Positions 27,725-36,289 of a stretch of DNA of 52,692 nucleotides are shown piece after piece. The position numbers and the translations under genes were made by a program. Under the pieces are notes generated by a model that saw only the letters and a list, made by a program, of their open reading frames with translations, was not told the origin of the DNA and ran no database searches. Every line of letters starts with the position of its first letter. Within the stretch, counting starts at the first letter, position 1. Source of the stretch: Marinagarivorans sp. (lineage in GTDB: Bacteria; Pseudomonadota; Gammaproteobacteria; Pseudomonadales; Cellvibrionaceae); assembly GCA_028281865.1 (NCBI GenBank), contig JANQJB010000064.1, forward strand, positions 1 to 52,692, in the 5' to 3' direction.

Positions 27725-28432
27725 AGCTCTCTCAACTTGTAATCCGCTTGTTAAACTTCCATTGGTGGCCATCCACCTGGCTATACAGGGCACTTGGGGA
27801 CTCAAAGTATTTAAACTTTTGTCTTTACGCTTTTGTCTACACGCTTTCTTAACGACGTTTATCTGACATTTTTATATTTTTAGAACTCTTATATTTTTAG
27901 AGCTTTTATATCCTTAGAACTTTTATCTTCAGCTTGTATTTTTAATGTCCGATTTTACTCGTATCTGTTTTTATGTTTTTTGACAAAGCTCTCCGTTTCA
28001 AGCTAAACCTAAACTTAAATCTGAGCTAAACCTAAATCTGAGCCTAAACCTTGCTGCTGAGCATTAGCTTAAACTTGATATCAAACCAGCCTACCAAAGT
28101 CAAACGCTTAAATGTTTGTTTTTGTCGCAGTGTGCTCCAGCAGTCAAAGAAGGGCCAGTGTGCGTCATCCACTCGGATGGCTGCACAATATAGCTCACGG
28201 ATTCTGTCACGAACCTGCCTTGGAGCATCGAGGCAGGCGCGGCCATAGATATATTCTATGGTCGCATTCGATTTAATCAATTTTATCTCCACATACCAAA
28301 GGCTTAGAATTATAGTTACAGATTGGCGAGTCACTGTTCAAACCAAATGCTCTACCCTCGCTCGGACCCAATCTCGCTAACCAACCATGTCGTATAAACA
28401 CAAAATTCAAAGAAATTAAGAGGAGATAAACG
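27725..28432. other. Intergenic region with degenerate short repeats and two hairpins
   Basis: About 700 bases without a convincing gene. 27870-27930 is built of imperfect copies of TTAGAACTTTTATAT; 28000-28050 has imperfect copies of GCTAAACCTAAAT(CTGA). A GC-richer patch (28100-28265) has inverted repeats at 28214-28237 (CCTGCCT/AGGCAGG) and 28243-28261 (CCATAGA/TCTATGG). A minus-strand frame at 28044-28334 over this patch reads somewhat protein-like, but I do not recognise it. The right end probably holds the dps promoter. Confidence 0.5.
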
Positions 28433-28900
28433 ATGAACACAATCGACATAGGCATTAATGAGCAAGACCGTACGGCTATCGCTGAGGAATTGAAGCGCTT
28501 ACTGGCAGACACTTACACGCTTTACCTGCAAACGCATAACTTTCACTGGAACGTTACTGGGCCACAGTTTAGAGAACTGCATTTAATGTTCGAAGAACAC
28601 TACACCGAAATGGCCGTAGCCGTGGACGATATCGCCGAGAGAATCCGTACACTCGACGTGCCGGCGCCAGGAACTTACAACGCGCTAAACGAGTTGAGCT
28701 CGATTAAAGAGGTAGAGGGCGTGCCTACGGCCACCGATATGATCGTGATACTAACGCAGGGCCACGAGCAAGTTGTTAAAACCTGCCGCCAAGCATTAAA
28801 GCCGGCACAAGCAGCTGATGATGAGTCCTCAGTGGCGTTAATTTCAGACCGCATGCGCGTGCATGAAAAAACGGCTTGGATGTTAAGGGCAATGTTGTAA
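28433..28900 (+). CDS. dps: Dps-family DNA-binding ferritin
   Basis: The 155-residue protein matches Dps in length and sequence ([13 protein letters not shown]). Ferroxidase residues appear at His38, His50, Glu54, Asp65 and Glu69, the same offsets as the E. coli site, with Glu in place of one Asp. Such 12-mers oxidise Fe(II) with peroxide, store iron and protect DNA under stress. GAGGAG lies just upstream of the ATG. It stands alone, between a minus-strand lipoprotein gene and a minus-strand phosphatase gene. Confidence 0.95.
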   Translation: MNTIDIGINEQDRTAIAEELKRLLADTYTLYLQTHNFHWNVTGPQFRELHLMFEEHYTEMAVAVDDIAERIRTLDVPAPGTYNALNELSSIKEVEGVPTATDMIVILTQGHEQVVKTCRQALKPAQAADDESSVALISDRMRVHEKTAWMLRAML

Positions 28901-28955
28901 AACCAAAGTAATGTTATAAAACCAAAGTAATGTTATAAAACCAGAGTAATGTCAT
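28892..28955. repeat. 19-bp tandem repeat spanning the dps stop codon
   Basis: ATGTT(G/A)TAAAACCAAAGTA runs at 28892-28910, 28911-28929 and 28930-28948 (one base different), with a partial fourth copy. The first copy contains the final codons and TAA of dps. Confidence 0.8.
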
Positions 28956-28973
28956 TAAGCCTAGGTTAAGAGA

Positions 28974-28996
28974 CTGCGAGACTAACCAGCTCGCAG
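28974..28996. terminator. Weak hairpin between convergent dps and phosphatase genes
   Basis: CTGCGAG (28974-28980) pairs with CTCGCAG (28990-28996) around a 9-base loop. No strong T run follows on either strand, so it may be a bidirectional terminator or nothing more than a hairpin. Confidence 0.3.
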
Positions 28997-29006
28997 CCTC
29001 GCATCT

Positions 29007-31679
29007 TTAATTCGTGTAGGTAACAGTTAACTTCGGACGAACACTTTGCGTACCGTATTCGCTCGAGCGCATATCGATGCCATTTCTTGTGCCGGCCGAT
29101 TCGATAGATATTCCATCATTAGCACCTCCATTTATCCATCGCTCAATCATAGCTCTGCCGTCGGCGTCAAGCGTTATAACCTTAGTGCCCGTAGAAGTGG
29201 GGGTAAAACTACCGATGTTAGCGCCGCGATTATTTTCAGGATTTGTATTCGACCACGTGGCTGAACTTTCTGCCCAGCTTTGTTCGAAGTCCCAAAAATT
29301 ATATTTGTTATTTGTCGCGTTAAATACATACAAGGTTATTGTAGCTTCCGTAACGGTCGCGCCGGCAGGAATGGATGACACGTCCCACTTAAGCAAAGAA
29401 ATTAACTCGTCGCGACTACCATCATCGCGATCCGCCAATATTGCGCTACTGCTGCCGTAATTAGCCGACGAAAGCCCTTCAGCGACATAAGTGTCCTGTG
29501 CACCGGAGTATGAATTTAAGCCCTGCTGCAATTCAACGGTGCCACCTGAACTTTGCTCGGCTACCGTAATGGACTCGCTATCAGTATCTTGCGCCCCTTG
29601 GTCATCAGTCACTGTCAATTGAACATTGTAAGTACCCGACGCACCGTAGCTATGGTTGGGGTTTTCCTGCGAGCTGGAATTACCATCACCAAAATCCCAA
29701 AGCCAGGAAACAATACTGCCGTCACTATCGGACGAGGCATCATTAAAAATAACGTTCAGAAAATTTTCTGTATAAGTAAATGCCGCAACGGGGTTTACAT
29801 TACCACCACCACATTGGTCCTCGTTGTAGGTCACTATTAATTTTGGTGCTGGGCCAACTTCGCGATCATTAAAATCGATGCCATCGGTCGTACCTGCGGA
29901 GGCAATAATAATGCCGTTATTTGTAGAACCTTGTAGCCAACTTTGTACCGCAGCAACACCGGTAGAATTTAATTGAATATTGTAAACACCGGTGGAACCG
30001 GGACTAAATGAACCAATAATATTCCCCTGTTGGCTTGAACCTCCTACAGAGTTCCAAGTCGCTGTGTTCTCACTCCAAGGATTAACGCCGATATAAAGGT
30101 TGTAGGTTCCACTCGAATAATTAAAAACGTTGAGCTGCACCTTCGCACTTTCAACCGTTGCACAAGCAGCAATAGAACCTAAATCCCATTGAATTAGCGC
30201 TTGCATTTGCCCGTATTGTGAGTCGGAGGCATCTGCTAATAATTGATCTGACGAACCATCATAATTGGAGTTTGCATTGTTGCTGGAAATAAAAGTATCG
30301 TCAGTCGCCGATAAGGTCGTTGAGGTCCCGCTACCGCCACCCGAACTACCCGCCAATATTGAACGGTTTGCAGAATCCGTTTCTAGAACCATTGTCTCGC
30401 CCACACCGTTAGCCAACCACCAATTCACATTACTTGGCAATATCGTGCTGTCAGCATCGCGTTGAGCTTTTGTAAGCGTGCTCGCAGAGCTATCAAATTG
30501 CGCGGTACGCACTTCCATTTGTGAACTCGAAACCGTAATAACTTTAAACTGTTGAATACTCGCCAGATCCACCGTCCAAGATTTAGGGTCGTTAGCAGAG
30601 CGTGCCGGCGCCCCCCAACTTCCCTCGCCCACATAAACGGTTCCCGCAATAACACCTTGAGCAGAACCTGCAAATGAATTTCCACTGGGCTCAACAACCT
30701 CGGTTAACTTCGCCATATGCGTATCAGATTCAACGACCACGTTCATACCGTAATCGTAAAAATCCTGTGCCCACCAATTAAATAGTGTTGGATTATCACT
30801 TTTACCCGTGTAATGCGGGAACATCGGCTTGTGATATTGCGCAACTCGCCACGCAATAGAAGCACTGTTCGACAATTCAGAACTCAACCAGTTATTTTGC
30901 GCGTTTTGCAAAGATGAACTTTGGCTCATAAATTGTGAATTTAGCGTGAAGACCTTCAATAACGGCGATACCGTCACATCGTAATAACTGTCGTTGGCCG
31001 AGCAACTATTACTGTTATTTGTATCAAAACCTAGCATTTTACAAATGGTAGAAATATCGCTGTCTTCATGGTTACCATGGGTTGCAATTATTGGGTACAC
31101 CCGTTTGTAAGCCAAGCCATCAATCGTATCCGCAGAATAGGTAAGCTCCCAATCATCGAGCCACTGCTGCCACTGCGAACTGTTATTAGCGTCGGTGTAG
31201 TCACCACCGTGCATAATAAATAAAGGGCGAATTTTAGCTATCAAGAGGTTTCCATTGCGGCGGTTTGTCCATCCGGTTCTCGTATCTCCGCCGGCAACAA
31301 ACACATAGGGAGAATTATCGGTAGGCGCTGTTTTAAAGTAAAAGCGATCGCCACATCCCGAACCATCGCAAATACGAAAATAGACTTCGTCATCGCTGTT
31401 TAAACCGGTTAAACGAACATGGCGATTGTCTATTGAGCCGGAACTCCAGCTTGTCGAAAATGTTATTGACGCAGTGCTCCAGGTTGATTCATTTGTGCTA
31501 TAACCAAATTTGACATAGGGATTAGTGTGACTGCCGTCAGGCGTATAGGTGATGGTGGCTTCTGACGAAGCATCACCTTGCCAACTTAAACGAACCCATT
31601 TACTTCCAGCAAATACATCTTGCGACGATAACGTAACGAGCCCAACGAGAGCCGCTACTAAGGCTGACTTTATATTCAT
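29007..31679 (-). CDS. Secreted metallophosphatase with DNRLRE and PKD modules
   Basis: The 890-residue protein begins with a signal peptide (MNIKSALVAALVGLVTLSSQ, ending near VFA). A fibronectin-like segment precedes a calcineurin-type phosphatase (about 125-330) with the metal motifs GGDTR, GGDYTD, GNHE, YHKP and ESDTH. Then come a DNRLRE module (DDTFI..NYDGSS..LIQWDLGSI..), a PKD domain (SWLWDFGDGNSS) and a second DNRLRE module reaching the C-terminus. The layout suits an extracellular purple-acid-type phosphatase acting on phosphate esters at the cell surface; the substrate is unknown. The start at 31679 is chosen for the signal peptide and AGGA upstream; an earlier start adds 51 unlikely residues. 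Confidence 0.85.
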   Translation of the reverse strand: MNIKSALVAALVGLVTLSSQDVFAGSKWVRLSWQGDASSEATITYTPDGSHTNPYVKFGYSTNESTWSTASITFSTSWSSGSIDNRHVRLTGLNSDDEVYFRICDGSGCGDRFYFKTAPTDNSPYVFVAGGDTRTGWTNRRNGNLLIAKIRPLFIMHGGDYTDANNSSQWQQWLDDWELTYSADTIDGLAYKRVYPIIATHGNHEDSDISTICKMLGFDTNNSNSCSANDSYYDVTVSPLLKVFTLNSQFMSQSSSLQNAQNNWLSSELSNSASIAWRVAQYHKPMFPHYTGKSDNPTLFNWWAQDFYDYGMNVVVESDTHMAKLTEVVEPSGNSFAGSAQGVIAGTVYVGEGSWGAPARSANDPKSWTVDLASIQQFKVITVSSSQMEVRTAQFDSSASTLTKAQRDADSTILPSNVNWWLANGVGETMVLETDSANRSILAGSSGGGSGTSTTLSATDDTFISSNNANSNYDGSSDQLLADASDSQYGQMQALIQWDLGSIAACATVESAKVQLNVFNYSSGTYNLYIGVNPWSENTATWNSVGGSSQQGNIIGSFSPGSTGVYNIQLNSTGVAAVQSWLQGSTNNGIIIASAGTTDGIDFNDREVGPAPKLIVTYNEDQCGGGNVNPVAAFTYTENFLNVIFNDASSDSDGSIVSWLWDFGDGNSSSQENPNHSYGASGTYNVQLTVTDDQGAQDTDSESITVAEQSSGGTVELQQGLNSYSGAQDTYVAEGLSSANYGSSSAILADRDDGSRDELISLLKWDVSSIPAGATVTEATITLYVFNATNNKYNFWDFEQSWAESSATWSNTNPENNRGANIGSFTPTSTGTKVITLDADGRAMIERWINGGANDGISIESAGTRNGIDMRSSEYGTQSVRPKLTVTYTN

Positions 31680-31878
31680 AGTTTTCCTCATACGAAATAA
31701 ATTAAGAAAACCCAACTTTTTATATAAAAATACGCCAATCCGTATAATAAATCGCCCATGTGTTGCGATAAAAAATTGAGGAGAAAACACAGAGGTTATC
31801 TCGCGAGGAAAAATAAAAGACATGTGTTTCATTTATTCATATAACGTGTTTATTTTTTATTAATGTTTTATGAAACAT

Positions 31879-31897
31879 AAGGTAAGCTAATTACCTT
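31879..31897. promoter_or_regulatory. Inverted repeat between divergent genes
   Basis: AAGGTAA and TTACCTT flank a 5-base spacer, a perfect 7-bp palindrome between the phosphatase gene and the cytochrome-b/EB_dh gene. It could be an operator serving both; no regulator is identified. Confidence 0.3.
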
Positions 31898-31979
31898 TGA
31901 GTTAAACTTTATTTTTCTTACTTTTTGTCATCATTTCGTAATACTATTTTACATAAGCTGCGCAGTTAAAAAAAATTCA

Positions 31980-33608
31980 ATGTTTCAAACTCATCTGACA
32001 ATGAAGAAGAATCTAGATTACCTGTGGTACTGGATGCATCTTTGCGCCATTGTTTTAATTTTAAATAACCTGCTTTCCGGGCTACGCATTGCGACATTGA
32101 GCAAACCTGAACTCATACCTTGGTCAGGGCTTATGCCGCAAGGTAATGTGCACCAGTGGCACATATGGGGAGGCTGCGCACTGCTTTCGCTAACCTTGTT
32201 TTATATCCTCTACCGATGCACTTCTGCATTCTTAGTCAGCCGCCAATATCCTTCGTTACACAAAGCCAAACCGCGACTGCGCCCACGCTGGTTCCATTTT
32301 TTTGTACAACATCTTGGGCATAGCGCCCTGCTAGCCAGCCTCATAACCGGCGTTTGGATATACTTTTTCTCTGCCGTCAGTTCTATAGCAATATTAGTCC
32401 ATTATTACGCTGCGCTCACACTGCTAACGTACATTGTTCTGCACACAAGCAGCTACTTTTTTTTACATGGGCCTACGCTGGTAAAACGCATTGTGTTTTT
32501 TTGTTTCGCGACCAATAAAAAGTACACTGCATGTGCACTTGGCTTATGCGTAGTTTTTGGGATTACCGCGCTCTTTTTTTCTATTTTCCACAACGACACG
32601 CTCGAAGCCCGATACATTCAAGATACCAGCTCAATTGAGATAGACGGTTTGGAAAACGAACCCGCCTGGGCGTTAGCAAGTACTACAACTATAAGGAGCT
32701 ACGGCGCAGCCAATTTTTACAACGGTGAAACCGATATTGCTGTTAAAGTCCTGTATAACGAACACGATATATTCTTTTTAATTCGCTGGCGAGACCCTAG
32801 TAAAAGCCTTGCACATTTGCCTTTAATAAAAACTGACAACGGTTGGCAAGTTATGCAACAAGGCTTTCAGAAATTTAATGAACAAAAACACTATGAAGAT
32901 AAATTCGCGGTGATGATAGCGGAAAATTGCAAAGCTGGTGCAGCGGCTACGGCCCACCTTGGGCATAAACCACTCAAAGACAAACCACCGCATTGGAGTG
33001 GCCTAGGTTACCACTACCATAAAACCGGGCTTGTCGACCTCTGGCAATGGAAAGCAGTGCGAACCAACCGTATGTATTTAGCGGACGACAATTACTTTGG
33101 CAAACCCGATATTATCCGAGCGGGATCGCGACGCTATACCGCCGGCTACGGAGTAGACGCCAAGGAGTCCGGAACGTATAAAATGAATTGGCAATGGTTC
33201 TACAAAGACGGCATTACGCCCAAGCGTATGCCTTTAAATGACGCTGATTTAACTGCCTATCAAAATGAATTTTATAACGAAACTGACGAACCCGATAATA
33301 CATGGCTATTAAATTGGTTTGATACCAAGGCCTATTCAAAACATGACGACCACTACCCCACTGGTACGATCATGCCGTCGATTTTGTATTATTCAAACCG
33401 CTTTGAAGGCGACCGTGCAGACGTGCGTGCTTTTGGTACCTGGAAAGATGAATATTGGTCTTTGGAATTATTCCGTAAACGATCAACCGGCTCAAACAAA
33501 GATGTTGAACTTAAAGACGGCGTATGCCTTTGGTTTGCCGCTTTCGACCATGCGCAAATAGCGCATAGCCGACACAGCAGGCCAATTAAGTTGAGGCTCC
33601 GGCAGTGA
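31980..33608 (+). CDS. Membrane cytochrome-b-like protein fused to EB_dh-type haem domain
   Basis: The 542-residue protein has about five N-terminal membrane helices (to about 205) with His-rich positions (WYWMHLCAIV, VHQWHIWGG, VHYYAALTLL, LHTSSYFFLHG) that fit a bis-His haem b protein. The C-terminal part (about 215-540) matches the EB_dh haem-binding domain of ethylbenzene-dehydrogenase-like proteins (LENEPAWALASTTTI, FLIRWRDPSKS, HWSGLGYHYHKTGLVDLWQWKAV). It may move electrons between the membrane and the periplasm. Its stop overlaps the next gene's GTG. The ATG at 31980 has no clear ribosome site; an internal ATG at 32001 is possible. Confidence 0.8.
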   Translation: MFQTHLTMKKNLDYLWYWMHLCAIVLILNNLLSGLRIATLSKPELIPWSGLMPQGNVHQWHIWGGCALLSLTLFYILYRCTSAFLVSRQYPSLHKAKPRLRPRWFHFFVQHLGHSALLASLITGVWIYFFSAVSSIAILVHYYAALTLLTYIVLHTSSYFFLHGPTLVKRIVFFCFATNKKYTACALGLCVVFGITALFFSIFHNDTLEARYIQDTSSIEIDGLENEPAWALASTTTIRSYGAANFYNGETDIAVKVLYNEHDIFFLIRWRDPSKSLAHLPLIKTDNGWQVMQQGFQKFNEQKHYEDKFAVMIAENCKAGAAATAHLGHKPLKDKPPHWSGLGYHYHKTGLVDLWQWKAVRTNRMYLADDNYFGKPDIIRAGSRRYTAGYGVDAKESGTYKMNWQWFYKDGITPKRMPLNDADLTAYQNEFYNETDEPDNTWLLNWFDTKAYSKHDDHYPTGTIMPSILYYSNRFEGDRADVRAFGTWKDEYWSLELFRKRSTGSNKDVELKDGVCLWFAAFDHAQIAHSRHSRPIKLRLRQ

Positions 33609-34228
33609 AAAAGAAAACACGTATTGCTGTTATTATTTCGGTTTTAATCGCTGTCGTCATTATTAGCCAACAGCCAAAAGATATTCCGCTACCCGAACAC
33701 AGCCGTTTCCAAAAATGGGATAAAAACGGCAAGCCAATGCACAACTGGCATGGCCCTTGGGCTTGCGTTTTTGATCAACAAACTGGCCTACTGTGGGAAA
33801 ATAAAACAGACGACGAAAGCATTCACGATAGCTATTGGAGCTACTCTTGGTACGACGAGAAAAATAAAAAAGGTAAAGCCAACTTTGGCGACTGTTATTT
33901 TGAACCCAACCGTTGCGATACCTCAGACTTAATTCGCAGAGTCAACAAACAAAAAACCTGCGGCCGAGATAATTGGCGGCTACCCACTAGTGAAGAGTTA
34001 CGTAGTATTGTATTTCTACAACCTAAAACCGGCGAAGCCACAATTGCAAATGATTTTTTCTCTCACACAAAACGCGGAGACTATTGGACAGCCGACAGCG
34101 ACCTGCCACTCACAGGTGTTTTCGCCCACCTTGGCCACGGCGCCCGCGCAGTAGGCTTTGTCGAGGGTAAAGTAAGAGTCATTCCGTACAGGAATGCAGC
34201 TTTTGTAAGGTTGGTATCTTCGGATTGA
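33605..34228 (+). CDS. DUF1566-type exported protein
   Basis: The 207-residue protein has one N-terminal hydrophobic anchor (IAVIISVLIAVVIIS) and then a DUF1566 (Lcl C-terminal) pattern: FDQQTGLLWENKT, NWRLPTSEELRSIV, YWTADS and a closing VRLVSS. Cys residues in ACVF, DCYF, RCDT and TCGRDNW may pair. DUF1566 proteins have no settled function. The GTG start overlaps the TGA of the upstream EB_dh gene and has GAGG 8 bases before it, so the two form an operon and probably act together in the periplasm. Confidence 0.85.
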   Translation: MKKKTRIAVIISVLIAVVIISQQPKDIPLPEHSRFQKWDKNGKPMHNWHGPWACVFDQQTGLLWENKTDDESIHDSYWSYSWYDEKNKKGKANFGDCYFEPNRCDTSDLIRRVNKQKTCGRDNWRLPTSEELRSIVFLQPKTGEATIANDFFSHTKRGDYWTADSDLPLTGVFAHLGHGARAVGFVEGKVRVIPYRNAAFVRLVSSD

Positions 34229-34242
34229 TGTAGACTGAATAT

Positions 34243-34270
34243 AAAAGCGCTAAAAACACCGCCGCTTTTT
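34243..34270 (+). terminator. Probable terminator after the EB_dh/DUF1566 operon
   Basis: AAAAGCG (34243-34249) pairs with CGCTTTT (34263-34269) and is followed by T. A second, tighter palindrome (CGCTTT-TT-AAAGCG) overlaps at 34263-34276, so it may also serve the facing minus-strand gene. Confidence 0.4.
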
Positions 34271-34299
34271 AAAGCGACCCCAAACTTAAGTTATATTAA

Positions 34300-34644
34300 T
34301 TAATACGGATATGGCCCATATTCCTTGTTGCCAAGTTTTACTTGGTAACCTTCTTCGCTTGAAAGAGTTGAGGCTTCAAATTTAAACCAACAATCAATCG
34401 AATTGTCCGGCTCACCGTCAACCCAACATTCAACATACAGAACATGATCATCTTCATGAGCCGATGATAAAAACGGCCCTTTAAATAGTAGCCTGTGTTC
34501 AATAACTTTAAAATTAAAGCCATTTTCATCCAACCAATGCCTGGCAATTGCCTCGTACTCCCGTCCCCACTTTCCAACAAACTTTTCTGGAAAGCGCATT
34601 ATAACTAAAGGGAAAAAGAGTATTAGTAAAAGTAATAACTCCAT
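34300..34644 (-). CDS. Small exported or membrane-anchored hypothetical protein
   Basis: The 114-residue protein has an N-terminal hydrophobic segment (MELLLLLILFFPLVIM), then a polar body (GKWGREYEAIARHWLDENG, YVECWVDGEPDNSIDCWFKF). I do not recognise the family. The ATG at 34644 is preferred over a TTG at 34656 because it places the hydrophobic segment at the start. A damaged copy of its early coding part lies about 400 bases upstream. Confidence 0.6.
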   Translation of the reverse strand: MELLLLLILFFPLVIMRFPEKFVGKWGREYEAIARHWLDENGFNFKVIEHRLLFKGPFLSSAHEDDHVLYVECWVDGEPDNSIDCWFKFEASTLSSEEGYQVKLGNKEYGPYPY

Positions 34645-34947
34645 TCGTGTTCTCAAGCCACCTGGGTAAGGAAATATATATGTTTTCTTAGTTTAGATGA
34701 TGTGGTTGAGAGGTGGTAGGTATATGTTAAAAAGGTCTATTTTTAGAATTTGTTTTTCTATCGCAACCTCCAGTACAAATCACGCGATCAGGCGCGCTTT
34801 TAATTAATTTATTTTAATGCCATATCGACAGGTTAAATGAAAGTTTTTTTAGAAACTTGTGGAAAGATAAAAAGGATATTTTTGTTGTTACCTTATAAGA
34901 AATTATTGGCCTTGCATAATTAATAAAAATTCCCTCTGTCCTCTCTC

Positions 34948-35007
34948 GGTAATCGCCTCGTACTCCCTCCCCTATTTTCCAATAAACTTTTCTGGAAAGA
35001 GCTTATA
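34948..35007 (-). pseudogene. Fragment duplicate of the 114-residue hypothetical gene
   Basis: This 60-base segment matches 34543-34603 at roughly 50 positions. It encodes FPEKFIGK, then TAG where the intact gene has a Trp codon, then GREYEAIT. No start, no full reading frame and no continuation outside the segment are visible, so it is a remnant of a small duplication. The rest of 34645-35245 holds no gene that I can support. Confidence 0.65.
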
Positions 35008-35245
35008 TAGTTGCTGCTAGACAGGTACCTGCAGAAGTGACCCAAACACACATTTAAAACGGCTGTGACAATTAGCCGACTTAATAACCTGCCTGATAAA
35101 TAACCACTGCGGTACTTAGGATGCAGCCTGGAGCACACCGTAAGCAAACTTATGAGCGTCAAACAAATAATATAGACGCCGTGATCGCAATGGTCATACA
35201 AAACATGGTAAGTTATCTCGCAATTTTCATCGAAGGTAAACAGAT

Positions 35246-36202
35246 GTGGATAAATTTGATCGCATACAACACCTCGACAGAATTCTTCGCAATCGAAAAA
35301 CACCGATTTCGCTGCGTGATCTCGCGCAGAGGCTAGAGTGTTCCGAAAAAACCGCCAAACGTGCTATCGATACACTCAGGAACTATTGCAACGCCCCCGT
35401 ATACTATGACTCAAAAGCAAAAGGCTGGGCTTATTCTAAAAATGAGAAATTTGAATTACCGGGAATATGGCTTACTGCGGAGGAAATACAGGGCTTTGCT
35501 GCGATGTTTCAACTTTTTTCGGCGATGGAAGCCGAAGCACTTAGCACTAATTTAAAACCGGTTAAAGAGCAAATTGAAAAATTGCTCAAGTCTAGGGGAC
35601 TCAACGAAAATATATTCCGAGATAAAGTCAAGTATCGCCCTACTAATAAACAGAGCCACGACTTTTTAACCTTGTCAAAAATAGCGGACGCACTGCAACA
35701 AAACTACCAACTCACTATTGAGTATTTAGACTACAAGGAGCAAAAAACAAAAAGAAACATCAGCCCGCAAACACTTGTTTACTATACAGAGAATTGGTAT
35801 GTCGACGCATGGTGCCACTATCGCCAAGACCTAAGATCATTCATGCTTCCACGCATTGAATCCGTAACAAGAACCAAACAAAAAGCCAAGAAAATTTCGC
35901 AAAAAGAGCTGAATGAATATTTTTTAAGCTCGTACGGCATCTTTTCTGGAAAACCTAGGCGTACTGCGAAACTCAGGGTCTTTCCCGAGAAAGCTCGAGA
36001 AGCTGCGAGTAGACAGTGGCACCCGGATCAGGCTGCTCACTGGGAGAACGATTGCTTGATGCTGGAGATTCCCTATAACGAGGATACCGAGTTGCTGCGT
36101 GATATTTTGAAGTATGGGAATGATATTGAAGTTTTATCACCGTCGCGGCTAAGAAATAAAGTGAAACGGATCATTTGGGGGATGATGGATATTTATCAGT
36201 AA
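35246..36202 (+). CDS. WYL-domain transcriptional regulator beside the cas operon
   Basis: The 318-residue protein has an N-terminal winged helix (RIQHLDRILRNRKTPISLRD, RLECSEKTAKRAIDTLRN), a WYL domain (TLVYYTENWYVDAWCHYRQDLRSFMLPRIESV) and a C-terminal WCX-type part. WYL proteins often control defence operons by sensing ligands or nucleic acid. It is read in the same direction as cas1 and ends 87 bases before it, with a perfect inverted repeat in the gap, so it is a good candidate for controlling this CRISPR locus. GTG at 35246 is the chosen start, with GAAGG about 9 bases upstream. Confidence 0.85.
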   Translation: MDKFDRIQHLDRILRNRKTPISLRDLAQRLECSEKTAKRAIDTLRNYCNAPVYYDSKAKGWAYSKNEKFELPGIWLTAEEIQGFAAMFQLFSAMEAEALSTNLKPVKEQIEKLLKSRGLNENIFRDKVKYRPTNKQSHDFLTLSKIADALQQNYQLTIEYLDYKEQKTKRNISPQTLVYYTENWYVDAWCHYRQDLRSFMLPRIESVTRTKQKAKKISQKELNEYFLSSYGIFSGKPRRTAKLRVFPEKAREAASRQWHPDQAAHWENDCLMLEIPYNEDTELLRDILKYGNDIEVLSPSRLRNKVKRIIWGMMDIYQ

Positions 36203-36228
36203 AAAAATTTATTAAATTTGATTCAGAC

Positions 36229-36243
36229 GGACAAGTTTTGTCC
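36229..36243. promoter_or_regulatory. Inverted repeat GGACAA-GTT-TTGTCC before cas1
   Basis: A perfect 6-bp palindrome around a 3-base centre lies 47 bases before the cas1 ATG, in the short gap after the WYL gene. A second ACAAG...CTTGT pair extends into the following bases. It could be the operator of the neighbouring WYL regulator; no convincing -10/-35 pair could be placed. Confidence 0.45.
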
Positions 36244-36289
36244 TTTTAACTTGTTACGATATTGCCAATATTAAATTTGAGATTACCCA

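Noticed and set aside
28044-28334. 96-residue minus-strand frame over the GC-rich patch
   Set aside because: Partly protein-like, but no clear start or ribosome site and the patch is dominated by inverted repeats; recorded only in the intergenic entry.
34920-35303. 127-residue minus-strand frame before the WYL gene
   Set aside because: It overlaps the WYL gene antisense and the duplicated pseudogene in another frame, with no family features.
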